Source: Actinoplanes sp. M2I2 (GTDB lineage Bacteria > Actinomycetota > Actinomycetes > Mycobacteriales > Micromonosporaceae). From it: a stretch of 64,000 bases of DNA. Positions 1 to 8,500 of the stretch are shown one piece after another. Where the stretch lies: assembly GCF_023544445.1 (NCBI RefSeq), contig NZ_JALPVJ010000010.1:186001-250000 (forward strand). Reading direction: 5' to 3'. Each line of letters starts with the position of its first letter. Position 1 is the stretch's first letter. The position numbers and the translations under genes were made by a program. The notes below the pieces were generated by a model. The model saw only the letters and a program-made list of their open reading frames with translations. It was not told the DNA's origin and ran no database searches.

Positions 1-399
1 GACCGTCCGCTCATCGCCCGGACGATGCTGGACCTGGGCCGCAGCCTCATCGGTGCCGGGCGCCGGCAGGAGGCGGCCGAGACCCTGGAGACGCTGCGGG
101 AGCTCTTCCCGGGAACGCCGGAGTGGCTGCAGGGCACCGACTTCCTGGCCCGGCTGGTGCTGGCGGCCGGCCTGGACGAGGTCTGCCTGGTGCTGGTCGA
201 GGATTTGCGCCGGGCCGGTGCCGGCCGGACCTACTGCGACTGGCTGGCCGCCCAGGCCGTCGTCCAGCTGGGCGACGTCGCCACCGCCGAGCGCCTGCTG
301 GCCGGGGTGTCCGAGGTCGTCGACACCGGCGGGCGCCGCCCGCACCCGAGCGTCCTCCGCGAGATGCGCGGCCTGGTCAGCGCCCTGGCCCACGCCTGA
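1..399 (+). CDS. C-terminal part of a helical-repeat (TPR-like) hypothetical protein, 5' end outside window
   Basis: The frame is open from base 1 to a TGA at 397-399, giving 132 residues with no initiation signal, so the gene begins upstream of the window. The sequence is rich in Ala, Leu and Arg. Paired amphipathic helices (for example around RRQEAAETLETLRELFPG and the later VQLGDVATAERLLAG) look like tetratricopeptide or similar helical repeats, typical of protein-protein interaction modules. No catalytic motif is visible. The Met at 25 is merely the first in-window Met and is probably internal. The TPR assignment is a fold impression, not a confirmed family. Confidence 0.6.
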   Translation, partial: DRPLIARTMLDLGRSLIGAGRRQEAAETLETLRELFPGTPEWLQGTDFLARLVLAAGLDEVCLVLVEDLRRAGAGRTYCDWLAAQAVVQLGDVATAERLLAGVSEVVDTGGRRPHPSVLREMRGLVSALAHA

Positions 400-466
400 G
401 CGGCCCGGTCAGCGCGCTGACCCGCGCCTGAGCGGACGGGAGCGCACCTGGGAGGTGCTCACCGGT

Positions 467-600
467 CAGGTGCGCACGTCGCCCCTGCTCGAGGCGCCGC
501 GATCCTGCCAGGTGCGCACGTCGCCCCTGCTCGAGGCGCCGCGATCCTGCCAGGTGCGCACGTCGCCTCAGCTCGAGGCGCCGCGATCCTGCCAGGTGCA
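467..600. repeat. 42-bp direct tandem repeat, three full units plus partial fourth
   Basis: Units lie at 467-508, 509-550 and 551-592, and a fourth begins at 593 inside the coding end of the pterin dehydratase-VOC gene. Units 1 and 2 look identical; unit 3 differs by a few bases (cctcagctc instead of cccctgctc), and that difference creates the TGA stop of the minus-strand gene at 568-570. The unit length is a multiple of three, so the repeats stay in frame with that gene and look like tandem duplication of its last codons. Confidence 0.9.
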
Positions 601-1215
601 GAGGCACACCCGGTTGCCTTCGGGGTCGGCCAGCACCCAGAAGGCCGGCGCCTCGGCGTCGCTGACCAGCGTGCCGCCGGCGGCGACGGCCGCGTCGATG
701 CGGGGCTGGACCTGGGCCGGGTCGATCCAGATGTCCGGGTGCCAGCGCTGCCGGGGCTCCTCGGAGCCGGAACGCTGGAACCAGATTGCCGGCAGCTGAC
801 CGGCCGGGTCCTGGAGATCGCCGTCGTCCGGCCGCATCGCGTAGACGGCCGCCCAGAACGGCAGGACCGTCTCGTGGGCCGGGCTGTCCAGCGCCCACTC
901 GACGCGGGACACGTCGAGCACCGACAACCGCAGGCCCAGCGCGGACGCCACCGACGAGACGGCTCGGGCCAGGCGGACGTCGCGGGACGTCACGCCGCCG
1001 GTGTCGTGGCTGGTGAGGCGCAGGTCGACGGCGGAGTAGCGCAGGGTGACGTCGGGGTGGTGGTTCATCTGCTCGGCCACCTCACCGACGGCGTTGACCA
1101 GCGCCAGACCCGTACCGAAGTCTTTGGTCTCGATCCTCGTGTGCAGGCCGCCGGGCAGGTAGACCCAGCCGTCCAGCTTCTCCGCCGCGATCTGCTTTCC
1201 ATCGAGCTTCGTCAT
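568..1215 (-). CDS. 4a-hydroxytetrahydrobiopterin dehydratase fused to a VOC (glyoxalase-like) domain
   Basis: The 215-aa product has two domains. Residues about 1-95 match pterin-4a-carbinolamine dehydratase (PCD/DCoH), with the hallmark NHHPDVTLRYSAVDLRL stretch carrying the active-site histidines and a downstream SRDVRLA. Residues about 110-213 resemble a vicinal-oxygen-chelate domain (AIWFQRS, HPDIWID, then DPEGNRVCL near the end). PCD recycles oxidised pterin cofactor after aromatic hydroxylation; the VOC half may bind a metal or small ligand, but its substrate is not readable from the sequence. PCD-VOC architecture occurs in actinobacteria. The ATG at 1215 begins MTKLDGKQIAAEKL, a normal PCD N-terminus. 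The stop lies inside the third unit of a tandem repeat. Confidence 0.85.
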   Translation of the reverse strand: MTKLDGKQIAAEKLDGWVYLPGGLHTRIETKDFGTGLALVNAVGEVAEQMNHHPDVTLRYSAVDLRLTSHDTGGVTSRDVRLARAVSSVASALGLRLSVLDVSRVEWALDSPAHETVLPFWAAVYAMRPDDGDLQDPAGQLPAIWFQRSGSEEPRQRWHPDIWIDPAQVQPRIDAAVAAGGTLVSDAEAPAFWVLADPEGNRVCLCTWQDRGASS

Positions 1216-1240
1216 GAGCCCATCCTCCCTCCGCGGGCGG

Positions 1241-1711
1241 TCAGCGGGAGGGACGGATCCGGTTGTTGCGGATGTGCTCGTAGACGATCGAGGTGCGCAC
1301 GTCGGCCACCTCGGGCCGCTGAGTGAGCCGGTCGATCACGAACTCGTAGAGGCTGTCGTTGTCGGGGACGGCCACGTGCACGATGAAGTCGTCGGTGCCG
1401 GTCGTGACGTACAGCCCGAGCGTGTCGGGCAGGGTGCTGACCCACTCACGGAACGCTTCGATGTTGCGCCGCGACGGCGGCCGGATCCGGATGGCGATGA
1501 GGGCCTGCACCGGTCGCCCGATGGCCTTGAGATCGAGGTCGAGCAGGGCCCCGCGGATCACGCCGCGCTTGCGGAGGGCCCGGGTGCGGTCGAGCGCGGT
1601 GGTGGGCGAGACGCCGACTGCCGCGGCGACCTCCCGGTTGGTCTTCCGTGCATCCGACTGCAGTTCCCGCAGGATCGCCGTATCTAGTTCGTCCAGGTCC
1701 ACCGTTTCCAT
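1241..1711 (-). CDS. Lrp/AsnC-family transcriptional regulator
   Basis: 156 aa with the standard two-part Lrp layout: an N-terminal winged helix-turn-helix (residues about 7-55, including LDTAILRELQSDARKTNREV and VSPTTALDRTRALRKRGVI) and a C-terminal RAM ligand-binding domain (about 70-145, with GLYVTTGTDDFIVHVAV). Such proteins usually sense amino acids. The gene diverges from the DUF2000 gene starting at 1809, with about 97 bp between the starts, so that gene is the natural candidate target. Start ATG at 1711; an upstream GAAGG-like stretch may be the ribosome site. Confidence 0.9.
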   Translation of the reverse strand: METVDLDELDTAILRELQSDARKTNREVAAAVGVSPTTALDRTRALRKRGVIRGALLDLDLKAIGRPVQALIAIRIRPPSRRNIEAFREWVSTLPDTLGLYVTTGTDDFIVHVAVPDNDSLYEFVIDRLTQRPEVADVRTSIVYEHIRNNRIRPSR

Positions 1712-1808
1712 CCTTCTGCCGAGACTAGTACGGAGTTGTTGCGGCTCAACCTAACACCTGCCTAGCATTCCGGTCGCAGGCTGCACAGACGCACGGAGAG
1801 AGCAGACA

Positions 1809-2267
1809 ATGATCGGATTCACCGCGGACGAGATCGACCAGAGCGCGCCGACCCGCGCCGCCCGTTTGAAGTGGGTTGTCGTGGTCGACGGCGAGCTGCC
1901 CGCCGGGCGAGCGGCCAACGCCGCCATCTGCACCGCCGCGGCCACCACGCAGGCGGTGTCCGGCCTGCTCGGCGCGGCCGCCGTGGACGCCGACGGCAAC
2001 CCGCACCCCGGGCTGCCCTGGGCCGGCTGCACCGTGCTCGCCGCCGACCCGGCCACGCTGCGCACGATCCGCGCCAAGGCCGCCGCTCGCGCCGACTTCT
2101 TCGTCGCCGACATGCCGGCCGCGGCCCAGCACACCCGTGTCTACAGCGAATATCTCGAGACGGTGGGTCGCACCGCGGCGGACGGCCTGGACTATTACGC
2201 GGTCAGCATCGTCGGACCGCGCAACCCGCTCGACAAGCTGGTCGGCAAGCTCCCGTTGCTCGGCTGA
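1809..2267 (+). CDS. DUF2000 family protein
   Basis: 152 aa. The N-terminal KWVVVVDGELPAGRAANAA pattern and the later LRTIRAKAAARADFFVADM match DUF2000, whose fold resembles peptidyl-tRNA hydrolase 2. No biochemical role is established for the family. It is transcribed divergently from the Lrp/AsnC gene, a pairing that suggests regulation by that protein (inference). ATG at 1809 follows a purine-rich GGAGAGAGCAGACA stretch that serves as ribosome-binding site. Confidence 0.8.
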   Translation: MIGFTADEIDQSAPTRAARLKWVVVVDGELPAGRAANAAICTAAATTQAVSGLLGAAAVDADGNPHPGLPWAGCTVLAADPATLRTIRAKAAARADFFVADMPAAAQHTRVYSEYLETVGRTAADGLDYYAVSIVGPRNPLDKLVGKLPLLG

Positions 2268-2273
2268 GGGCGC

Positions 2274-3239
2274 TCAGACCACCGCGGCCAGGGCCTTCCC
2301 GATGTTCAACTCGGCGAGATCGAGCATCCACCGCCGGTCCGGGAAGTCGGTGCCGGCGATCCGCAGCGGCCCCTCGATCAGCCCGATCACCTGGGCGAAG
2401 CGATAGAACTCGAGCCGGGCCGGATCGAGAGCGACCGGGCGCAACGACTCGTACGCGGACCCGAAGCGCAGCTGGAGGAAGGCGTGCTCCCACTCGACGT
2501 CGAAGTAGGTCACACCCTCGATGTCGATCATCACCGGCTCGTCCGCCGCCGACAGGAACACGTGGTCGGGGCCCAGTTCGCCGTGGATGAGGGCGTACTC
2601 GTGCCGGGCTGTGACGTGGCCGCGCAGAGCACGCAGGTGCTCGTCGATCCGGGGGCGGGCGGCCGCGAGCCGGTCGTCGCGGGTCGACACGCTGCCGAGG
2701 TGGAGCAGCGCGCGTTCCAGGATCATCTCCTCGGGCGGCCGGGTCTGGGCGACGGCCGGGTCCGGGCGGCCCCAGTCGGGACCGAACGTGGTGTGCATGC
2801 GCCGCAACGCCGTCGCCAGCGCGTCGACCGGTCCGGCGGCCGCAGCCGGATCCCGCTCCATCCTGGACTCGAGCGTCTCGCTGCCGACATCCTCGGCCAG
2901 CACGAGGTCGGCGTCGAGATGACGACGGTCGCGGTCGATCAGCAGCAGGTCGGGGACGCGGACGCCGGCCCCGGCCAGCAACGCCTGATTGCCGGCGAAC
3001 AGGGAGGCCGCCGACGCGTCGGTGAACGGATCGTCCGGCACGGTGGCGGCCCCCGGCCAGTAGTTCTCCGCTTCCGCTCAGACATAGAGGACCACTGACG
3101 TGCCGTCATCGAGGACCAGCCGGTAGACGCCCTTCTTGGTGCCCCCGGTGAGGCGGGTCAGTGCGTTCACCCGCCGGTCGCTGCCGAAATGCTCCGCCAT
3201 CAGCCCGGTCACGTCGTCGACAGTCACGAAAGCACGCAT
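2274..3239 (-). pseudogene. APH/ChoK-like phosphotransferase interrupted by an in-frame TGA
   Basis: Read as one frame, the region has 322 codons starting at ATG 3239 (MRAFVTVDDVTG). It contains a kinase N-lobe (LTGGTKKGVYRL, then SVVLYV), a single TGA at 3078-3080, and then AEAENYWP followed by a C-lobe ending in frame at 2274. The C-lobe has the aminoglycoside-phosphotransferase-type catalytic loop LIHGELGPDHVF and metal segment VMIDIEG. HGE in place of the usual HGD is something I recall from related actinobacterial proteins. The TGA is one base from TGG (Trp), which would fit the aromatic context. Downstream of the stop, the only start (GTG 3041) would give a 255-aa protein lacking the ATP-binding loop. 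It is either a nonsense-mutated gene, a sequencing error or a readthrough case. It diverges from the HAD gene at 3313. Confidence 0.75.
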
Positions 3240-3312
3240 TGGTGCGATCCTGCCGACGCGTGTCACCGGGCACAACCGGTTTCCCGGGCCGGCCGCTTGC
3301 CATGATGTCCGG

Positions 3313-4008
3313 GTGCGCGCGATCGTCTTCGACTTCTTCGGCACGCTGACCGACCCGGCGGCCGAGGCCCACCGTCGGGCGTCCTTCGCTGGCACCGCCG
3401 AGGCCCTGGGCGTTCCGCTCGCCGACTTCTGGGCGGTGATGGCCGCGAGCTTTCCGGAGCGCATCGTCGGCTCGTACGGGGACACCCGCCACACGCTGCT
3501 GGCCATGGCTCGCCGCTGCGGCGTGGAGCCCACCGGCGACCGGCTTGACGCTGCCGTGGCCGCGCAGCGGGCCGGAGCCGAGCGGGTACGCGTTCCCCGG
3601 CCCGGAGCTCTAGAGCTGCTGGACCGCCTGCGCACCCAGGGATGGCGGCTGGGACTGATCAGCGACTGCTCCAGCGAACTGTGCGAGGCCTGGCCCACCA
3701 CGCCGTACGCCTCGCGCCTGGACGCCGCCGTCTTCTCCTGGCAGGAGGGTTGCCGCAAGCCGGACCCAAGGCTGTACGCCACCGCGGCCGACCGGCTCGG
3801 GGTGGCCGCCGCCGACTGCTGGTTCGTGGGCGACGGCGGCAGCCGCGAACACGACGGCGCCCGCCGCGCCGGGATGCGGCCGGTGCTGGTGACCAACGCC
3901 GCGCATCCCGGGGCCGCGATGCTGCGGGCCGACCCCGACTCGTACCGGCCGGCGCTGACCATCGACGACCTGGTCGAGCTGCCGGCCCTGCTGGTCAGCA
4001 CGTCCTGA
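3313..4008 (+). CDS. HAD-superfamily hydrolase
   Basis: 231 aa from GTG 3313, chosen because the HAD motif I begins six residues later (AIVFDFFGTLTD) and longer starts would add unrelated sequence overlapping the divergent gene. Motif I has the Asp nucleophile but Phe at the +2 position where phosphatases carry Asp. Motif II is LISDCS, motif III Lys lies in CRKPDPRLY, and motif IV is FVGDGGSREHDGA. The +2 substitution argues for dehalogenase-like or atypical chemistry, so no substrate is assigned. A strong bidirectional-type terminator follows at 4058-4093. Confidence 0.8.
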   Translation: MRAIVFDFFGTLTDPAAEAHRRASFAGTAEALGVPLADFWAVMAASFPERIVGSYGDTRHTLLAMARRCGVEPTGDRLDAAVAAQRAGAERVRVPRPGALELLDRLRTQGWRLGLISDCSSELCEAWPTTPYASRLDAAVFSWQEGCRKPDPRLYATAADRLGVAAADCWFVGDGGSREHDGARRAGMRPVLVTNAAHPGAAMLRADPDSYRPALTIDDLVELPALLVSTS

Positions 4009-4057
4009 CGAAGCGACCCGGGAAAGACGGCGGCTCCGAAACGGCCGGAGGACATGG

Positions 4058-4093
4058 CGAAGCCCCGCTCCGACCTAGCGGAGCGGGGCTTCG
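4058..4093. terminator. Strong hairpin between convergent HAD and cvnD genes
   Basis: A perfect 15-bp stem (CGAAGCCCCGCTCCG, 4058-4072) pairs with 4079-4093 around a 6-nt loop. It sits between the HAD stop (4008) and the cvnD stop (4102), so it can end transcription from both sides. No U-run follows, which is usual in high-GC actinobacteria. Confidence 0.85.
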
Positions 4094-4101
4094 ACCGACT
4101 G

Positions 4102-4710
4102 TCAGGCGGGCGCGACCGCGCGTGTCCGACGCATCGTCAGCACATACTCGACCAGCGAGATGAGGACGTTCTTCGTCGACTCACGGTTGCGGGCGTCGCA
4201 GCTCACCACCGGGACGTCACTCGAGATCGCCAGCGCGTCCCGAACGTCCTGGGCGTTGTGATACTGCATGCCGTCGAAGCAGTTGATCGCGATCAGGTAC
4301 GGAAGGCGACGGTGCTCGAAGAAGTCGATCGCGGCGAAGCAGTCGGCGAGACGCCGAGTGTCCACCATCACGACCGCACCGATCGCGCCCCGCACCAGCT
4401 CGTCCCACATGAACCAGAAACGCGTGTGGCCCGGTGTTCCGAACAAGTACAGAATCAGGTCGCGATCGATGCTGATTCGGCCGAAGTCCATGGCGACGGT
4501 GGTCGTCATCTTCCCCGGAACCTGCCGGTTGTCGTCGACACCCACACCCGCCGAGGTCATGATGGCCTCGGTGGTGAGCGGGGTGATCTCCGAGACCGAA
4601 CCGACCAGCGTCGTCTTACCGACGCCGAACCCGCCGGCGATAACAATCTTCGCCGACGTCACGCGCCCCGCAGAGGGACGGTGCGACATGTCAGAGCCTG
4701 CGAAGTCCAC
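4102..4710 (-). CDS. cvnD: Conservon GTPase (CvnD-type, Ras/Rab-like small GTPase)
   Basis: 202 aa with a P-loop GGFGVGKTTLVG at residues 26-37, a switch segment TTTVAMDFGRI, a G3-like FGTPGHTRF, and AINCFDG in the G4 position (N-C-F-D rather than NKxD, as in this family). It belongs to the bacterial MglA/Rab-like GTPases that close actinomycete conservons and are thought to act with the roadblock protein CvnB at the membrane. Start is GTG 4710: the resulting MDFAGSD N-terminus is characteristic of the family and a GGAAAGG site lies upstream. An ATG at 4689 is the alternative. It overlaps cvnC by 20 bp, implying translational coupling. Confidence 0.92.
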   Translation of the reverse strand: MDFAGSDMSHRPSAGRVTSAKIVIAGGFGVGKTTLVGSVSEITPLTTEAIMTSAGVGVDDNRQVPGKMTTTVAMDFGRISIDRDLILYLFGTPGHTRFWFMWDELVRGAIGAVVMVDTRRLADCFAAIDFFEHRRLPYLIAINCFDGMQYHNAQDVRDALAISSDVPVVSCDARNRESTKNVLISLVEYVLTMRRTRAVAPA

Positions 4711-5077
4711 TCAGCACCCTTTCCAGCAGTTCCGTGCCTACCGCGTCGGTCTCGTCGTCCAGCGAGGTGGGCTCGTACACCGCGACAAGACCATCAGTGG
4801 CCATGTCGGCGACGATGACTCGAGCCACACCGAGCGGCAGTTGCATGCGTGCAGCGATTTCGGCCAGCGACTGAACTCGGCCGCCGTCGCACATCGCCGC
4901 GATGTACTGATGCTCGCTTCCACCCTGCCCGCCGCGCATCATGCCAGATCGGCCGCGAACGGTTGTCTCGACCAGCGCTTCCAGCGCTATCTCAAGCTTC
5001 GGTCGGGTCCGACCACGGGTCACGGCGTACGGCCGCACCAGCGCGCCGGTCGGCTCATCGCGTTCGGGCATCGTCAC
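4691..5077 (-). CDS. cvnC: Conservon protein CvnC (DUF742)
   Basis: 128 aa, a typical DUF742 length. Recognisable features are the VRPYAVTRGRTRP N-terminal stretch and a winged-helix-like segment (SLAEIAARMQLPLGVARVIVADM) followed by DGLVAVYEP. DUF742 proteins are the third member of conservons; biochemical detail is limited, and they are thought to be part of a membrane-associated complex with CvnA, B and D. GTG at 5077 is preceded by AAGGGGTGAGCG, a good ribosome site. It lies 85 bp downstream of cvnB. Confidence 0.9.
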   Translation of the reverse strand: MTMPERDEPTGALVRPYAVTRGRTRPKLEIALEALVETTVRGRSGMMRGGQGGSEHQYIAAMCDGGRVQSLAEIAARMQLPLGVARVIVADMATDGLVAVYEPTSLDDETDAVGTELLERVLSGLRRL

Positions 5078-5162
5078 CGCTCACCCCTTCCTCGAACCCC
5101 TAGAAGTGTCTCTTGTTGTCAACTTTTTGAACAGCGGCCGAAATAACCGGCCGGCTGCCCGT
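5078..5162 (-). promoter_or_regulatory. cvnB-cvnC spacer with hairpin and possible internal -35
   Basis: This is the only real gap in an otherwise overlapping operon. On the minus strand it has an imperfect hairpin (CAGCCGGCCG ... CGGCCGCTG, about 5132-5157) followed by TTGACA, an ideal -35 hexamer, but no convincing -10 at the right distance. It may tune the ratio of cvnAB to cvnCD; this is inference. Confidence 0.3.
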
Positions 5163-5567
5163 TCAGCCGAGGACGCCGGCCGCGGAACGCGGGGCCGGGG
5201 TGAGCGCCTCGCCGACACGGTCGACGAGGAGGGCCATCTCGTAGCCCACCTGGCCCACGTCGCAACTGCGCGCCGCGAGCACCGCGAAGGACGAGCCGTC
5301 CGAGATGGACATCAGGAAAAGGAACCCGTTGTCCATCTCGACCACCGTCTGGAGCACGGCGCCACCCTCGAAGCACCGCGCGGCGCCCTGAGTGAGGCTC
5401 ACCAAGCCGGACGCGATGGCGGCCAACTGATCGGCGCGGTCCCGGGGAAGGTCCCGTGACGCCGCCAGGAGCAGGCCGTCAGCGGAGACCGCGATCGCAT
5501 GTGCGACGCCGGGAACGCGGTCGGCGAAGTTGGCCAGGAGCCAACCGAGATCCTGCGTAGATGTCAT
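5163..5567 (-). CDS. cvnB: Conservon protein CvnB (roadblock/LC7 domain)
   Basis: 134 aa, almost entirely a roadblock/LC7 domain. Typical features are [21 protein letters not shown] at the start (shown to 20 residues as [20 protein letters not shown]), SADGLLLA, and later [18 protein letters not shown]. Roadblock proteins act as GTPase regulators or scaffolds; in conservons CvnB is the partner of the CvnD GTPase. The ATG at 5567 overlaps the cvnA stop (ATGA), so the two are translationally coupled. Confidence 0.93.
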   Translation of the reverse strand: MTSTQDLGWLLANFADRVPGVAHAIAVSADGLLLAASRDLPRDRADQLAAIASGLVSLTQGAARCFEGGAVLQTVVEMDNGFLFLMSISDGSSFAVLAARSCDVGQVGYEMALLVDRVGEALTPAPRSAAGVLG

Positions 5568-8500
5568 GCCTCATGCTCCTTGCCAGCCTGCGAGGACTGC
5601 TGCCCTCCCGGAGTCTCCTCCGGGTTGGTCGATTCTTTGGTGCGTCCGCGCTGCACACCGCGGTGGTAGGCGGACAGCAGACCACGGACACCTTCGGGGG
5701 TACGGCGCTGGACGGATCGGTCTTCGCGATCGACCCCACCCGGCACGAGCTGCGCCATCGGGGTTCGCTTGGGCAGACCCGCCGTGGTCGTCGTATCGAC
5801 TGCCACCTCGGCCGCCGCCTGAGCGGCCTGCCAGCCCGTGTCGGCCGCGGTCTGCCACGGGTTCGTGGCGACGCTTCCGTTCGAACTGTTGCCGTTGGAA
5901 CTGATGCCGTTGGAACTGATCCCATTGGAACTGATCCCGTTGGAACCGGCGCCGTTGGCGGCGCCGACACCCACAGTAGCCGGATCCCGGTCGCGAGACT
6001 CGGGCGAGACGGCTTGCTGCGGCACGCCGATCGATCGCGACGGCTCCCCGGTCGGGATCCGCTGCGAGCTGACCGGCTCGTCGAGCCCGTTGGCCGACGG
6101 CTTGGCATCGGCCGGACGGGCCGTCGTGAACCAGGCCGACTCGAGCTCCCGGAAGATCGGCAGCTCCATCGTCTCGTCGGCGAACTGGCCCTGGTTGTTG
6201 TCCCGCTGACGGGCGGCCTGGGCCGCGGCGATCTGCGCCGCCGCCGTGGCCTGAGCCTCGGCGGCCTGCGCGGTCGCGGCCTCGTGAGCCGCCCGGGCCG
6301 CCGCGGACGCCCGCTGCGACTCGGCGCGCTCCGCCTCGGTCTGCGGGCCGCCCGACGTGGGGGCCGCGGACACCGGCGAGGCCGGCGGGGCGGACGCCGG
6401 GATCGGCGCGGTCTGCGGGTTGGTCGGGCGCTCGACCTGCGGGCGCTGGTCGCCACGCTGCTCGGGCCGGTAGCGCGGCAGCTCGGCGGTCATGTCGAGC
6501 GCGGCGGCCAGGCTCTCGGGCACGTGCGGGGCCGGGTTGTCCCGCTCCGGGGCGACCGGCGGCCAGACCGGCGGGGCGAACGACTGGGCACCGGTCGGCG
6601 GGGCCGAGACCGGAGGTTCCGATCCGGTCGGCGACGACGTCGGGCGGCCGCCGTAGGGCGGGCCGGACGGCACCGGCGGAGCCGAGACCGGAGGCACCGG
6701 CGGAGCCGACACCGGCGGCACGTACGGGTTGCGGCCCTGGATCTCGGGGTTGGCCGGCAGCTGGCGCGGGATGGTGGCGCCGAAGCCGTTGGCGTCGCCG
6801 TCGGGGCGGCCCTGGTCGCCGTTGCGGCGCTGCGGCAGCCCGTCGGGCGCGGTGGAGAAGCCCTGCGGCGACGACGGCGGACCGCCAGGACCGGACGGCA
6901 GCGGCGGGATGGCCTCGTTGCTGCGCGGGCCGTAGAAGCCGTTGCTGCCATTGCTGCCGTTGCCGTTCCCGTTGCCGCCGTTGAGCGAGCCGTTGGCGCC
7001 GAAGCCGTTGGACGACGCGCCGGTGAGGTCGGACCAGGCCGGCACCGAGCGGCCGTTGGTGCCGAGCATGCCGCCCGAGTTCATCGGCGGGTTCGGGTCG
7101 AACGGGCGACCGGTCGGGTAGCTGCCGCTCGGGTAGCCGCCGCGACCGCTCTCGAGCGCGAGCGGCTCGGGCATGCCCGGCCGGCCCTGCTCGTCGTAGC
7201 CGGCGCCGAGCTGTGCGCGGCCTCCGGGGAGCACGTTCTGGCCCTGGCTCGGGGTCAGCACCGAGAGCGGCAGACCGACCTCGGCCACCGTGCCCCGCTC
7301 GGTGTCGGCCGGGCGGAGCTCGACCTTGACGCCGTGCCGGTTGGCCAGCCGGGCGACCACGACCAGGCCCATCATGCGGGAGACGGCCACGTCGACCATG
7401 GGCGGGTTGGCGAGACGCTCGTTCAGCTCGCGCAGCTGCTCGCGGCTGATGCCGATGCCGCGGTCCTCCACCGAGAGCAGCGCGTCGTCGCCGAGCCGCC
7501 GGGCCTCGACGATGACCGTCGAGTTGGGCGGCGAGAAGGCGGTCGCGTTGTCGAAGAGCTCGGCGACCAGGTGGACCATGTCGTTGACGGCGTGCGCCGC
7601 CACCTCGATGTCCCGGTCGATCATGCCGAACTCGATGCGGGTGTAGTGCTCGACCTCGGACTGCGCGGCCCGGAGCACGTCGATCAGGGCCGCGGGCTCG
7701 CGCTGCACGCGGGTCGAGTCGGCGCCGGCGAGGACCAGGAGGTTCTCGTCGTTGCGGCGCATCCGGGTGGCCAGGTGGTCGAGCTGGAACAGCTCGGCCA
7801 GCCGGTCCGGGTCCTCCTCGCCGCGCTCCAGCCGGTCGAGGTGACCGATGAGCCGGTCGACCAGGATCTGGGAGCGGCGGGCGAGGTTGACGAACATCGT
7901 CGCGACGGAGGCCCGCAGGGCGGCCTGCTCGGCCGCGGTGCGGACAGCCTCGAGGTGGACCGCGTTGAACGCCTCGGTCACCTGACCGAATTCATCGCGG
8001 CTGCGTACCGGAAGCGGCTCGGCGATCTGGTCGGCGAGCTGAGCCGGGGTGAGCGACGTGGACAGCTGCGGATCGCGCAGCCGGCTCACCGCGTGGGGCA
8101 GGCCGAACTGGGCGACCGAGAGCGCACCCTGTCGCAGCTCGCGCAGCGAGCGGGCCATCGACCGGGCGACGAGCCACGCGAAGAGGATGGCCAGCAGCAG
8201 CATGCCGAGCAGGATGCTGGTCTCGAGGAAGACCCGCCGGTTCACGTCGTTACGAAGGTCGGTGGCCTGCGCGACGATCTCGGAGTCGATCCGGGACTCG
8301 ACCGTGCGGAACTCGTCGTTGTACCCGGTCATCGCCTGTTCCCAGTTGGCGGTGTTGAACGGGATGTTGCGAACGTTCGCGCCCTGCAGACGGTCGAGCT
8401 GACCGGTGTAGTTGGTGGCGGCCCGGCCGGCCGGGAGGTTCTGGATGCGGTCGAAGGCCGTGACGTCCGGGGCGAGGCCGACGGAGTGCAGCGTGGTGCC

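Noticed and set aside
467-600. CRISPR-like array
   Set aside because: Units are contiguous with no spacers, only three copies, and derive from the end of the adjacent gene.
2274-3041. Free-standing 255-aa phosphotransferase starting at GTG 3041
   Set aside because: It would lack the ATP-binding lobe, which is encoded in the same frame immediately upstream of the TGA.
3078-3080. Selenocysteine codon in the kinase gene
   Set aside because: No SECIS-like hairpin was identified, no selenoprotein family is known in this fold, and Trp rather than Cys is the likely ancestral residue.
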